The notes beneath the pieces are model-generated. The model made no database searches and was not told the origin of the DNA. It saw nothing but the letters and a program-made list of their open reading frames with translations. A program made the translations under genes and the position numbers. From assembly GCA_039715055.1 (NCBI GenBank), contig JBDLID010000152.1:1-6730 (forward strand): 6,730 bases of DNA. Reading direction: 5' to 3'. Shown piece after piece: positions 1-5,762 of the stretch. The stretch's first letter is position 1. Every line of letters starts with the position of its first letter. Source of the DNA: JBDLID01 sp039715055. Its GTDB lineage: Bacteria; Desulfobacterota; Desulfobulbia; Desulfobulbales; Desulfocapsaceae.

Positions 1-1
1 T

Positions 2-1630
2 GATCCGGTCATGTACCAGGCCTATCTTGACCAGTTTCCCAGAGGCATTTTTGCCGGCCTGGCCAGGCATAAGCTTGAGCAGCGGTCGATCAAGCCGGCA
101 GCTGCCCAGTCACCGCAGCCGGCCCGGGTAACCGGCAGCCTGACGGTGATCCCGCAGCCAGGGGACGCCGAAATACAGATCCTCAATATCAAGCCGAGAT
201 ACAGTCCGGGCATGGAGCTTGAACCCGGCCGATACCACGTCAGGGTGTCGCGCAGCGGATACGCCGGCCAGGAGCAGTGGCTTACCCTCAAAAGCGGTGA
301 GTCAAAACGTCTTGCGGTCGAACTTGAGCAGTTGAGTTCTCCACAGCCGTCCGTCCGGCCGAACGTTGCCGAACAGCTCGGTCGCAGTGAGCTTGAGCAG
401 GCCATTGATTTTTATACGGGAAGCCGTGGAAAGACAGATCATGGTAAGGCACTGTCTTTATTCAGGCAGAGTGCGGAAAAGGGCAATCCACTGGCCGGGA
501 TGTTTCTCGCCCGAAGTTACAACAAGGGGCGACTTGGTCTTAAAAAAAATACAGAAAAAGGACAGCGACAGGCAAAAGAGTTGATGGACGATGTGAAAAA
601 GGCTGCCCGGAGAAATGACCCGGTGGCCATGTTTCTACTGGGCAGCTGCTATGCCAGTGGACTCGGCCTGGAAAAGGATTACAGCCTTGCTGCCTCCTGG
701 TACGGTAAGGGGGCCGGGCAGGGTGACCTGTTGTCCATGAACAACCTTGGGAATTTGTACAGAGGAGGCAATGGGGTTGCAAAGGACTATTCCCAGGCCG
801 TTGACTGGTACAGAAAAGCTGTAGAAAAGGGTGGCGGCACACCCATGACCAACCTGGGCTATATGTACAAAAATGGCTGGGGTGTCAAAAAAGATTATTC
901 ACTGGCCGTTGACTGGTACAGAAAGGGCGTTGAAAAAGGTCATGCCTTGGGTATGACCAGGCTGGGCTATATGTATGAAAAAGGCTGGGGTGTTGGAAAG
1001 GACTATTCCCAGGCCGTTTACTGGTATCGAAAAGCTAGCGAGAAAGATCATACCATTGGCATGGCCAATCTTGGCTATATGTATGAAAGTGGCAGAGGTG
1101 TTAAAAAAGATTACTCCCAGGCAGTCGACTGGTATAGAAAAGCTGCTGAAAAAGGTAATGCCAGGGCCATGGGTAACCTTGGTTATATGTATCAAATCGG
1201 CAGGGGTGTTGGAAAGGACTATTCCCAGGCCGTTGACTGGTATCGAAAAGGTGCTGAAAAAGGTAATGCCAGGGCCATGGGTCACCTCGGTTATATGTAT
1301 GAAAACGGCAGAGGTGTTAAAAAAGACTATTCCATGGCAGTCAACTGGTACAGAAAAGGTGCCGAAAAAGGCAATGCCACGGCCATGACCAACTTGGGTT
1401 ATATGTATGATAAAGGCAGAGGTGTTGCAAAAAGCGATTCTCAGGCCGTTGACTGGTACCGAAAAGGTGCCGAAAAAGGCAATGCCACGGCCATGACCAA
1501 CATGGGCTTTATGTATGAGAAAGGACGTGGTGTTGAGTGGGACCTGGCAACGGCTCGTAAGTGGTTTGAAAAGGCTGCTGCCAAAGGTGATAAAAGGGCC
1601 CAGAAAAAACTCGACAATCCTCAATGGTGA
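2..1630 (+). CDS. PEGA domain plus Sel1-repeat protein, 5' truncated
   Basis: The frame is open from the first full codon (Asp-Pro-Val before the first visible Met at 11), and the opening AYLDQFPRGIFAGLARHKL matches a linker often found in the middle of caspase-like or TPR proteins. The true start therefore lies upstream. A PEGA domain (about 134-328) follows, a beta-rich module with the typical EPGRYHVRVSRSGY core. From about 389 to 1588 come Sel1-like repeats (solenoid helix pairs of the TPR type): two degenerate units, then nine 36-residue units beginning at 617 with the pattern AM-x2-LGYMY-x2-GRGV-x-KDYSQAVDWYRKGAEKG. The protein ends in a short Lys-rich tail and TGA. Sel1 solenoids act as protein-protein scaffolds, and PEGA domains occur mostly in surface or envelope proteins. 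No catalytic domain, signal peptide or membrane segment is visible in the part present. Family assignment is firm; the specific role is unknown. Confidence 0.93.
   Translation, partial: DPVMYQAYLDQFPRGIFAGLARHKLEQRSIKPAAAQSPQPARVTGSLTVIPQPGDAEIQILNIKPRYSPGMELEPGRYHVRVSRSGYAGQEQWLTLKSGESKRLAVELEQLSSPQPSVRPNVAEQLGRSELEQAIDFYTGSRGKTDHGKALSLFRQSAEKGNPLAGMFLARSYNKGRLGLKKNTEKGQRQAKELMDDVKKAARRNDPVAMFLLGSCYASGLGLEKDYSLAASWYGKGAGQGDLLSMNNLGNLYRGGNGVAKDYSQAVDWYRKAVEKGGGTPMTNLGYMYKNGWGVKKDYSLAVDWYRKGVEKGHALGMTRLGYMYEKGWGVGKDYSQAVYWYRKASEKDHTIGMANLGYMYESGRGVKKDYSQAVDWYRKAAEKGNARAMGNLGYMYQIGRGVGKDYSQAVDWYRKGAEKGNARAMGHLGYMYENGRGVKKDYSMAVNWYRKGAEKGNATAMTNLGYMYDKGRGVAKSDSQAVDWYRKGAEKGNATAMTNMGFMYEKGRGVEWDLATARKWFEKAAAKGDKRAQKKLDNPQW
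617..1588 (+). repeat. 108-bp in-frame tandem repeat array (nine units)
   Basis: Nine consecutive 108-bp units start at 617, 725, 833, 941, 1049, 1157, 1265, 1373 and 1481, each coding one 36-residue Sel1 repeat with no length variation. Units are similar at DNA level, not only protein level: the string around GGTAATGCCAGGGCCATGGG recurs exactly at 1154 and 1262, and GGCAATGCCACGGCCATGAC recurs at 1370 and 1478. The residue after GV alternates A, K, G, K, G, K, A over the units from 725 to 1480, hinting at a two-unit (216-bp) duplication step. The first unit and the last (GVEWDLATARKW) are the most divergent, as is usual for the caps of an expanding array. Confidence 0.9.
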
Positions 1631-1700
1631 TCAAAACAGGCTTGACGAGCTGAAATAAGATACTGTGGTTCAGGACCAACCTGACACTTTGTCTTCCGGA

Positions 1701-1739
1701 AAAGCAGGAGGGTCACCTGCTTTGAGCAAGGTAACCCTC
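1701..1739. terminator. Possible terminator hairpin between convergent genes
   Basis: GAGGGT (1708-1713) pairs with ACCCTC (1734-1739), continuing after one mismatch with ACCT (1715-1718) against AGGT (1729-1732), around a 10-nt loop. On the minus strand the stem is followed after a few bases by CTGCTTTTCC, which would suit termination of the DUF1059 gene. On the + strand no clear T run follows, so termination of the Sel1 gene there is less certain. A second hairpin, AAAGCAGG (1701-1708) with CCTGCTTT (1716-1723), overlaps and excludes the first. Confidence 0.4.
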
Positions 1740-1773
1740 ATCTTTATGGAGCCCGGAAAATCAGCAACCTGGT

Positions 1774-1971
1774 CTAGCCAGAAGGCATTCCCTCCTTGAA
1801 CTCCTTCACAATGTTTGCCCTGAACTCGGGAGTGTCTTCATAGCCGTGGACTTCTCCTCCATGCTGGATGACCGCCTCGAGCAGCTCCTCCTTGGTGTCG
1901 GCGGAAAGGGCTACGGAACACTTCACGTCTTTGCTTGGATGGTCTCGACAATCAATGGAATATCGGCTCAT
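1774..1971 (-). CDS. Small DUF1059-type protein
   Basis: The gene encodes 65 residues. The ATG at 1971 is chosen over an upstream in-frame TTG at 2091 because GGAGG (complement of 1979-1983) sits 7 nt before it and because the family-like sequence begins exactly there (MSRYSIDCRD). The pattern of two Cys (8 and 18), an EELLEAVIQH helix and a VHGYEDTPE motif fits DUF1059, a family of roughly 55-70 residue proteins of unknown function that ends in a charged helix; here the last residues are EFKEGMPSG. It has no signal peptide or membrane segment, so it is probably cytoplasmic. It stands alone, convergent with the Sel1 gene and pointing away from the lipoprotein genes, so it is probably its own transcription unit. 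No convincing -35/-10 pair was found. The family call rests on pattern memory and is fairly good; no biochemical role can be given. Confidence 0.78.
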   Translation of the reverse strand: MSRYSIDCRDHPSKDVKCSVALSADTKEELLEAVIQHGGEVHGYEDTPEFRANIVKEFKEGMPSG

Positions 1972-1978
1972 AATCAAT

Positions 1979-1983
1979 CCTCC
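1979..1983 (-). promoter_or_regulatory. Shine-Dalgarno GGAGG of the DUF1059 gene
   Basis: On the minus strand, GGAGG lies 7 nt upstream of the ATG at 1971. It decides the start: the longer reading frame back to 2091 would add 40 residues without family resemblance and begins with an unsupported TTG. Confidence 0.8.
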
Positions 1984-2200
1984 GGTGGTGTTGAAGTTTG
2001 GTTGAAGTTGACATTCATTCAGGCGGCGATGATTTGAACCTGCCGGCCTGATCGTATAAAAACAACTTAATGCCACATCGTGGTATGTCAAGGGCGACCT
2101 GGCCCCAAAACAGTTTCAATCTCTTCCTGTTTTCCGGTTTGGTCAACCAGGCTGACGAAGCGTACTTGTGCTACTCGAGGCGGCCTGATCGGCCATAATG

Positions 2201-2267
2201 TGGGTGCTGCTGAATAGTTACAGTTCCCTGCTTAGGGACGCACCCAGCTTTACGCTGAATAGTTACA
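2201..2267. repeat. Folded repeat element with duplicated 14-mer GCTGAATAGTTACA
   Basis: The 14-mer GCTGAATAGTTACA occurs exactly at 2209-2222 and 2254-2267. Around the first copy, TGGGTGC (2201-2207) is the exact complement of GCACCCA (2240-2246), and GT(T)CCCT (2223-2229) complements AGGGAC (2234-2239) over a GCTT loop. One strand would therefore form a near-continuous 13-bp stem, with the first 14-mer bulged out on the left arm and the second copy just outside the stem. Such stems with unpaired motifs are typical of REP-like elements mobilised by Y1/RAYT transposases and of other folded single-strand DNA sites. No transposase is in the window, so the class is inference. Confidence 0.55.
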
Positions 2268-2392
2268 AAATGAGCAATCAATAACCTGAAGCAACTAACG
2301 TCTGGTTGTGGTGTTATTTTTTCTTCATTGAGCGGCCCGGAGTAGCCGATATTGCTATCGTTTCTTATCAAAAAAATTTTAATTTTAAGCCA

Positions 2393-2416
2393 TAAATAGG
2401 TGTATATACCTATTTA
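2393..2416. promoter_or_regulatory. 24-bp perfect dyad, probable operator
   Basis: TAAATAGGT (2393-2401) and ACCTATTTA (2408-2416) are exact inverted complements, 9-bp arms with a 6-nt GTATAT centre. The right arm covers the first four bases of the predicted -35 hexamer (2413-2418), the classic position for a repressor of the gene at 2597. I do not recognise the motif as that of a named regulator. A transcribed hairpin is less likely because the site lies upstream of the predicted transcription start. Confidence 0.5.
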
Positions 2417-2441
2417 CAATCCCGTGCCTATTCTTTATAGT
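2413..2441 (+). promoter_or_regulatory. Sigma70-type promoter TTTACA-17-TATAGT
   Basis: The -35 TTTACA (2413-2418) and -10 TATAGT (2436-2441) each match consensus in five of six bases with an optimal 17-bp spacer in AT-rich DNA. Transcription would start near 2448, giving a leader of about 150 nt before the lipoprotein start at 2597. It is the only well-spaced pair I found upstream of that gene. Confidence 0.6.
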
Positions 2442-2532
2442 CAAAAACTATTTTAGAGATCTAAAGGATTGACAAAATCGATTTTTAGTGATCGTGGTTG
2501 TTGATTAATCATCTGCATGAATACGAACTTTT

Positions 2533-2568
2533 CCAGTTAAGTGGTTAACGGACCGATGGATTAACTGG
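2533..2568 (+). promoter_or_regulatory. Leader stem-loop before the glycine-zipper lipoprotein
   Basis: CCAGTTAA (2533-2540) pairs exactly with TTAACTGG (2561-2568); inside, GGT (2543-2545) can pair with ACC (2552-2554). The 36-nt structure lies in the predicted leader, ending 28 nt before the ATG at 2597. As DNA it could equally be a dyad for a protein. There is no following T run, so it is not a standard terminator. Confidence 0.4.
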
Positions 2569-2596
2569 CAGGGTAAAGATTTTCTCTTAAGAAAAA

Positions 2597-3130
2597 ATGA
2601 AACAGACTCTTAAAATTTCCGCGTACTGTTTAGTCCTCGTTGCAGGGCTGTTAATTCTGTCCGGTTGTGCTCGTCCCAAGCTGCCCCCTCCCAGCCAACT
2701 CATGCTTCCCGGGGCTCTCATGGATAACAGTGGACTTTTTCTCTGCCCGTTTACCCAGGATGACGTCCTGGCGGAGTGGACAGATAATGCCATTAACGCA
2801 AAGCTCGGTTCGGCAATAGGCTCCACAGCCGGAACTCTTGCGGGTCAGCAGGTCCTTGAGCAGGCGCCCATTGTCGGCGGGGTTGTCGGAAGCTACCTCG
2901 GCATCGAAGCAGGTCGCCTCATCGCCCTTGAGGCGGCAGGAGGGGAAGAATTCATCAGGGAAACCTCGGATATCTCTTTCAATATGATCGATGATCTGGC
3001 GGTGTATTTATATGCAAGATTTTCCCACCTGGAACATTACCCGGAGGCGCTGAGTGCCCTTTTGGAAATATACCCGAACCTGAAAGAGGGACGGTTTGAA
3101 AAGGCCATTATGAATGCCCCGAGATTGTAG
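2597..3130 (+). CDS. Glycine-zipper lipoprotein, function unknown
   Basis: A 177-residue protein with a clear lipoprotein signal peptide: Lys at residues 2 and 6, a hydrophobic stretch 8-20, and lipobox LSGC with Cys24 as the lipidated residue. Ala at +2 predicts outer-membrane sorting. The mature part has a Pro-rich linker (25-38), a second Cys at 50, then two glycine zippers: Gly71-75-79-83 and Gly94-98-102-106, each four glycines at exact i+4 spacing, separated by a short Gln/Pro linker. This looks like a pair of packed helices of the glycine-zipper 2TM kind that may insert in or lie on a membrane. The C-terminal third (about 115-177) is mixed helical with many aromatics. The ATG at 2597 is fixed by the signal peptide, although the ribosome site is weak (TTAAGAAAAA). 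It has its own promoter region and is separated by 267 bp from the next gene. I do not recognise a characterised family. Confidence 0.85.
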   Translation: MKQTLKISAYCLVLVAGLLILSGCARPKLPPPSQLMLPGALMDNSGLFLCPFTQDDVLAEWTDNAINAKLGSAIGSTAGTLAGQQVLEQAPIVGGVVGSYLGIEAGRLIALEAAGGEEFIRETSDISFNMIDDLAVYLYARFSHLEHYPEALSALLEIYPNLKEGRFEKAIMNAPRL

Positions 3131-3397
3131 GCTACCTCGAAAAAAGATTATTTTTCAAAGTATCCTTTAGAGTATTTAAGAAATTGCTTTTTGCCGGTTG
3201 ATATAAAGTTTTCTTGTGTTGTGTCCGATGAGTGACGATCTGCTCGCCGCTGTTTTTCATTCCGCGCCACCCTGCCTTGAAACTACTGAGACTGCCTGAG
3301 CACCATCTCGTAAATCAAAAAGAATGATGAATTATGGACACATAGTTGGCATAAGCCCATTATTGTCCGTTTACCGTAAAAATCAGCAGGAAAAATT
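3131..3397. other. Gap before the lpoB-type operon
   Basis: No convincing gene is seen. An AU-only hairpin GAAAAA/TTTTTC (3139-3144 and 3151-3156) follows the preceding stop and is a weak terminator candidate at best. TATAAA (3202-3207) resembles a -10 box but no -35 lies 16-18 bp upstream. A short dyad TTTAC-C-GTAAA (3370-3380) sits just before the ribosome site of the next gene. Whether the lpoB-like gene has its own promoter here cannot be decided by eye. Confidence 0.4.
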
Positions 3398-4045
3398 ATG
3401 ATGACGACTCTTATGCGATGGGGCACGGCCCTCTTCTTTATCTCCATGATGTCCGCATGCACCACCAATTACTCGACCCGGGTTGATGACTCGCCTGGAC
3501 GCCCCACTGTCTACGAAGATGTCAACAGTCCGGGGAAAGTTCAGGGGATCGGTGTTGAGTCACAGGACATTGCCGGAATGACGGACAAAATGATGCGCGA
3601 CATGCTGGCAACACCTGTCCTCGCGGCAAGACAGACCGCCCCGTATGTCATTGTCGATGACAAGTACTTCACCAATGAGAGCGCTACGATCATGAACAAG
3701 CGGTTGATCACCGAACGGTTGATGATCAACCTGAACCGGGCCTCCATGGGGCGGATGGTCTTTGTTGAGCGGGCCGCGGCCTCCATGGTTGAAAAGGAGC
3801 GCGCCCTGAAACGAAGCGGCGTGGTGACGGGTGGGACCATGGGCCAGACCAAAAAAACCGCAGGTGCTGATTTTCGCCTGACCGGCAGGATCATGTCCCA
3901 GGACAGTGTCAACAGCGGTACCGGCTATAAGTCGAGATACAACGTCATCACCTTCAAGATGATTGATCTGGAGACCAGCATTGCAGTCTGGACCGGGATG
4001 TATGAATTCAAAAAGAGCACCGCTGAAGATGTCATCTATCGTTAA
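3398..4045 (+). CDS. lpoB: LpoB-like penicillin-binding protein activator lipoprotein
   Basis: A 215-residue lipoprotein of the LpoB/YcfM family. In E. coli, outer-membrane LpoB reaches through the peptidoglycan layer and activates the synthase PBP1b. The signal peptide ends in MSAC (Cys21), with Thr at +2, predicting outer-membrane location. Family features are GIGVESQDI (50-58), a helix MTDKMMRDML (61-70), the strand PYVIVDDKYFTN (82-93), an ITERLMINLNR helix, VFVER, GADFRLTGRIMS (156-167) and the final strand pair FKMIDLETSIAVW (186-198). Ser replaces the usual Gly in the LETG turn. The linker between Cys21 and the domain is only about 30 residues and not Pro-rich, unlike the long E. coli linker. 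AGGA (3388-3391) precedes the ATG by 6 nt; a second ATG follows at once and could also serve. It begins a tight gene run. Family is confident; its partner synthase is not in the window. Confidence 0.85.
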   Translation: MMTTLMRWGTALFFISMMSACTTNYSTRVDDSPGRPTVYEDVNSPGKVQGIGVESQDIAGMTDKMMRDMLATPVLAARQTAPYVIVDDKYFTNESATIMNKRLITERLMINLNRASMGRMVFVERAAASMVEKERALKRSGVVTGGTMGQTKKTAGADFRLTGRIMSQDSVNSGTGYKSRYNVITFKMIDLETSIAVWTGMYEFKKSTAEDVIYR

Positions 4046-5252
4046 AAAACTCATCATTGCGCTGTCGGCGCTCTCCCTCCTGTCACTCTCCGGCTGTGCC
4101 ACCAGGCAGAACTTTGCCAGGGTTGATGTGGCCGCTGACGTGCAGCGCGATGTCCTCGCTGACAAGCCGGCGGAGCTCCGGCCCGATTATCAGAAGCTGA
4201 TGGAAGAGGGCGAAAGAAACGCTGTCCTCAACCAGATGCAGATCGGTCTGAAGGCCAGGCAATACGGCTATACGGAGCTTTCCAACCACGCCTTTGACCA
4301 GGCAATTCTCGGAATCGAGCAGGTGTTCGGACCCGGTCAGCAGAAGGCCGATATCAGGAGCCTGTGGATTGAAGAGGGCGCCAAGATCTTTAAGGGCGAA
4401 CCCTATGAGCGGGCCATGGCCTTCTACTACCGCGGTTTGAGCTATTTTGAGCAGGGGGACTACGGCAACGCCCGTGCCGCTTTCAGGTCGGGCCAGCTGC
4501 AGGATGCCTTTGCTGAAGACGATCAGAAGCGATGTGATTTCGCACTCCTTATGTACCTTGACGGATTTGCCTCCCTGGCCGACAACGACCGGGGGCTGGC
4601 AGATGAAAGCTACCGGGAGTTCAGTGGGTATCGGACCGTTATTCAGCCACCCTATGAGCACAATACCCTGGTGATCGTCGAGACCGGCAGGTCGCCCCGC
4701 AAGGTGGCGGACGGCTCCGGCCACTCGGAGCTGAAATTCAGGCGGGGCAGGGATTTTCGCGAGGTGTTTGCCGAAGTCTGTATTGATGACCAGCCCTGCC
4801 GGCTGCTTAAACCCATCGAAGACATCTTCTGGCAGTCGTCAACCCGAGGCGGCAGGCAGGTTGACCGGATTGTCGGCCGCAAGGCCCAGTTTCGGACAAG
4901 CGCGGTCAATTCGGGCTCCGCGGTGACGGATCTCGCCAACGACGCCCTCATCTTTGCGCCGCTGTTTGACAATGTCGCGGGCGCCCAGGCCATCGGCGGC
5001 GGACTGTCGCTCATCGGTGTGACGGCAATGGCCATCGGTCAGATGGCCAAACCCCATGCCGATACCCGCTACTGGAACAATTTGCCGGACACCGTCCATG
5101 TCTACTCGACAAATCTTGCACCCGGTACCCATACCTTTAAAATCGGCTACCGGACCAAGAACAACAAACTGCTGAAGAAGTTGAAATCGGAAAAGAGCAT
5201 GGTCATTGATGGAAACAGGCGCAACCTGGTCTGGATTAAGTCTCAGAAATAA
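4029..5252 (+). CDS. COG3014-like TPR lipoprotein
   Basis: A 407-residue lipoprotein. The ATG at 4029, inside the end of the lpoB-like gene (17-bp overlap), is chosen because it gives a clean signal peptide (KK, hydrophobic 8-20, LSGC with Cys23); the in-frame ATG at 3963 would bury it. Ala at +2 predicts the outer membrane. A TPR-like helical region runs from about 60 to 200, with one clear repeat (AMAFYYRGLSYFEQGDYGNA, 129-148). Conserved-looking blocks are NTLVIVETGRSPRK (212-225), a Gly/Ala-rich hydrophobic segment (314-340) and ADTRYWNNLP plus LAPGTH (344-368), an end typical of the uncharacterised COG3014 family. COG3014 genes commonly neighbour lpoB and ycfL homologues, so the context supports the call. 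Translation is probably coupled to lpoB, as no strong ribosome site precedes it. The biochemical role is unknown; a scaffold for the neighbouring lipoproteins is inference. Confidence 0.83.
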   Translation: MSSIVKKLIIALSALSLLSLSGCATRQNFARVDVAADVQRDVLADKPAELRPDYQKLMEEGERNAVLNQMQIGLKARQYGYTELSNHAFDQAILGIEQVFGPGQQKADIRSLWIEEGAKIFKGEPYERAMAFYYRGLSYFEQGDYGNARAAFRSGQLQDAFAEDDQKRCDFALLMYLDGFASLADNDRGLADESYREFSGYRTVIQPPYEHNTLVIVETGRSPRKVADGSGHSELKFRRGRDFREVFAEVCIDDQPCRLLKPIEDIFWQSSTRGGRQVDRIVGRKAQFRTSAVNSGSAVTDLANDALIFAPLFDNVAGAQAIGGGLSLIGVTAMAIGQMAKPHADTRYWNNLPDTVHVYSTNLAPGTHTFKIGYRTKNNKLLKKLKSEKSMVIDGNRRNLVWIKSQK

Positions 5253-5269
5253 TAAATGAATGGTTTACT

Positions 5270-5275
5270 GGAGGG
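5270..5275 (+). promoter_or_regulatory. Shine-Dalgarno GGAGGG deciding a GTG start
   Basis: GGAGGG lies 4 nt before GTG at 5280. The upstream in-frame ATG at 5256 has only CAGAAATAATAA before it, with no ribosome site. The GTG start also places the signal peptide at the very N-terminus. Confidence 0.7.
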
Positions 5276-5279
5276 TCGT

Positions 5280-5762
5280 GTGAGAATCTTAAAATTACTG
5301 TCAGCTGTCAGCTTCATTTTCGCTGTTCTAACTGGCTGCAGCACAACTACTGTGACTGAAGGGCCTGCGCCGGGGATGAAGGCGGAACGGTTTTATGCCG
5401 GGATCAGGATGAATTCCGTGGCGATTCTGGATCGCAGCCTGCAGAAGTGGTACGTGGTTCAGCAGAACGGCAGAAATGTCGCCGAGCATGGTAAGGTCGG
5501 TAAAATCGCCGTGGAAAAGACCGGTGTGTCGCGCACCGCGACCAACACCCTGCAGGTTTATACGGTTCTGCGCAACCGGACAAATTATCCGCTCCAGGTC
5601 CAGGCCCGGGTCCAGTTCTTTGACCAGAGCGAGGTCCCCATCGAAGGTCCCAGCAGCTGGCAGCGTCTTATGCTCGATCCCCAGTCAGTCGTTGCTTACA
5701 AGGAGTTTTCAACCCGAACGGATTGTCACTTCTACTATATTGAAATACGGGAGGGAAGATAG
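5280..5762 (+). CDS. ycfL: YcfL-like DUF1425 lipoprotein (GTG start)
   Basis: From GTG 5280 the protein is 160 residues: Arg and Lys, a hydrophobic stretch, then lipobox LTGC with Cys20; Ser at +2 predicts the outer membrane. Residues about 89-141 match the DUF1425/YcfL core: NTLQVYTVLRNRTNYPLQVQ, then RVQFFD and SSWQRLMLDPQSVVAYK, a beta-sandwich-like fold of unknown function. The N-terminal region (21-80) adds to the roughly 125 residues usual for YcfL. In E. coli, ycfL lies directly upstream of lpoB, and in Vibrio-type genomes it accompanies COG3014, so finding it here supports all three assignments. It follows the COG3014 gene by 27 bp and is followed with no gap by the next gene (TAG directly joined to ATG). 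Family call is good; function is unknown, with a link to LpoB by context only. Confidence 0.8.
   Translation: MRILKLLSAVSFIFAVLTGCSTTTVTEGPAPGMKAERFYAGIRMNSVAILDRSLQKWYVVQQNGRNVAEHGKVGKIAVEKTGVSRTATNTLQVYTVLRNRTNYPLQVQARVQFFDQSEVPIEGPSSWQRLMLDPQSVVAYKEFSTRTDCHFYYIEIREGR

Larger units (their letters stand above)
2092..2596. other. Gene-free region with repeats and regulatory signals
   Basis: About 500 bp without a convincing coding region on either strand. Besides the elements listed separately it holds AAAACAG/CTGTTTT (2107-2113 and 2127-2133, 13-nt loop), a 10-mer GGCCTGATCG at 2182-2191 that repeats 2045-2054, the dyad TTTAGA-GA-TCTAAA (2452-2465) just after the predicted transcription start, and the perfect palindrome TGATTAATCA (2502-2511). 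Base composition changes from mixed to strongly AT-rich between about 2360 and 2490, as expected for a promoter region. Confidence 0.6.

Noticed and set aside
975..1388. Second + strand open frame inside the Sel1 array
   Set aside because: Same cause: a repeat-driven shadow frame fully inside a well-supported gene.
899..1624. Long minus-strand open frame (241 codons) opposite the Sel1 repeats
   Set aside because: It is periodic with the 108-bp repeat of the sense gene; an open antisense frame in one unit is open in all. It has no ribosome site or family resemblance.
2020..2046. tRNA-like T-arm on the minus strand (GGTTCAAATC)
   Set aside because: The T-stem does not pair beyond one base, and no acceptor, D or anticodon arms can be placed nearby.
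2086..2091. TTGACA on the minus strand as -35 of the DUF1059 gene
   Set aside because: The only good -10-like sequence (TATACG, complement of 2053-2058) is 27 bp away, too far for sigma70; the nearer TTAAGT is poor and at 15 bp.
2171..2371. Possible 66-residue minus-strand protein
   Set aside because: TTG start without a ribosome site, and it runs through the folded repeat at 2201-2267; composition does not look like a protein.
2469..2474. Consensus TTGACA as a second promoter for the gene at 2597
   Set aside because: The hexamers at 16-18 bp spacing (around TCGTGG) do not resemble a -10 box.
3228..3299. 23-codon small reading frame in the gap before the lpoB-like gene
   Set aside because: No Shine-Dalgarno before its ATG and no supporting feature; expected by chance.
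3560..4165. Minus-strand open frame of 201 codons opposite the LpoB-like gene
   Set aside because: Overlaps two clear lipoprotein genes, and its product shows no recognisable domain or signal peptide.
4083..4724. Minus-strand open frame of 213 codons opposite the COG3014-like gene
   Set aside because: Mirror of a well-supported coding region in GC-rich codons; no family resemblance or ribosome site.
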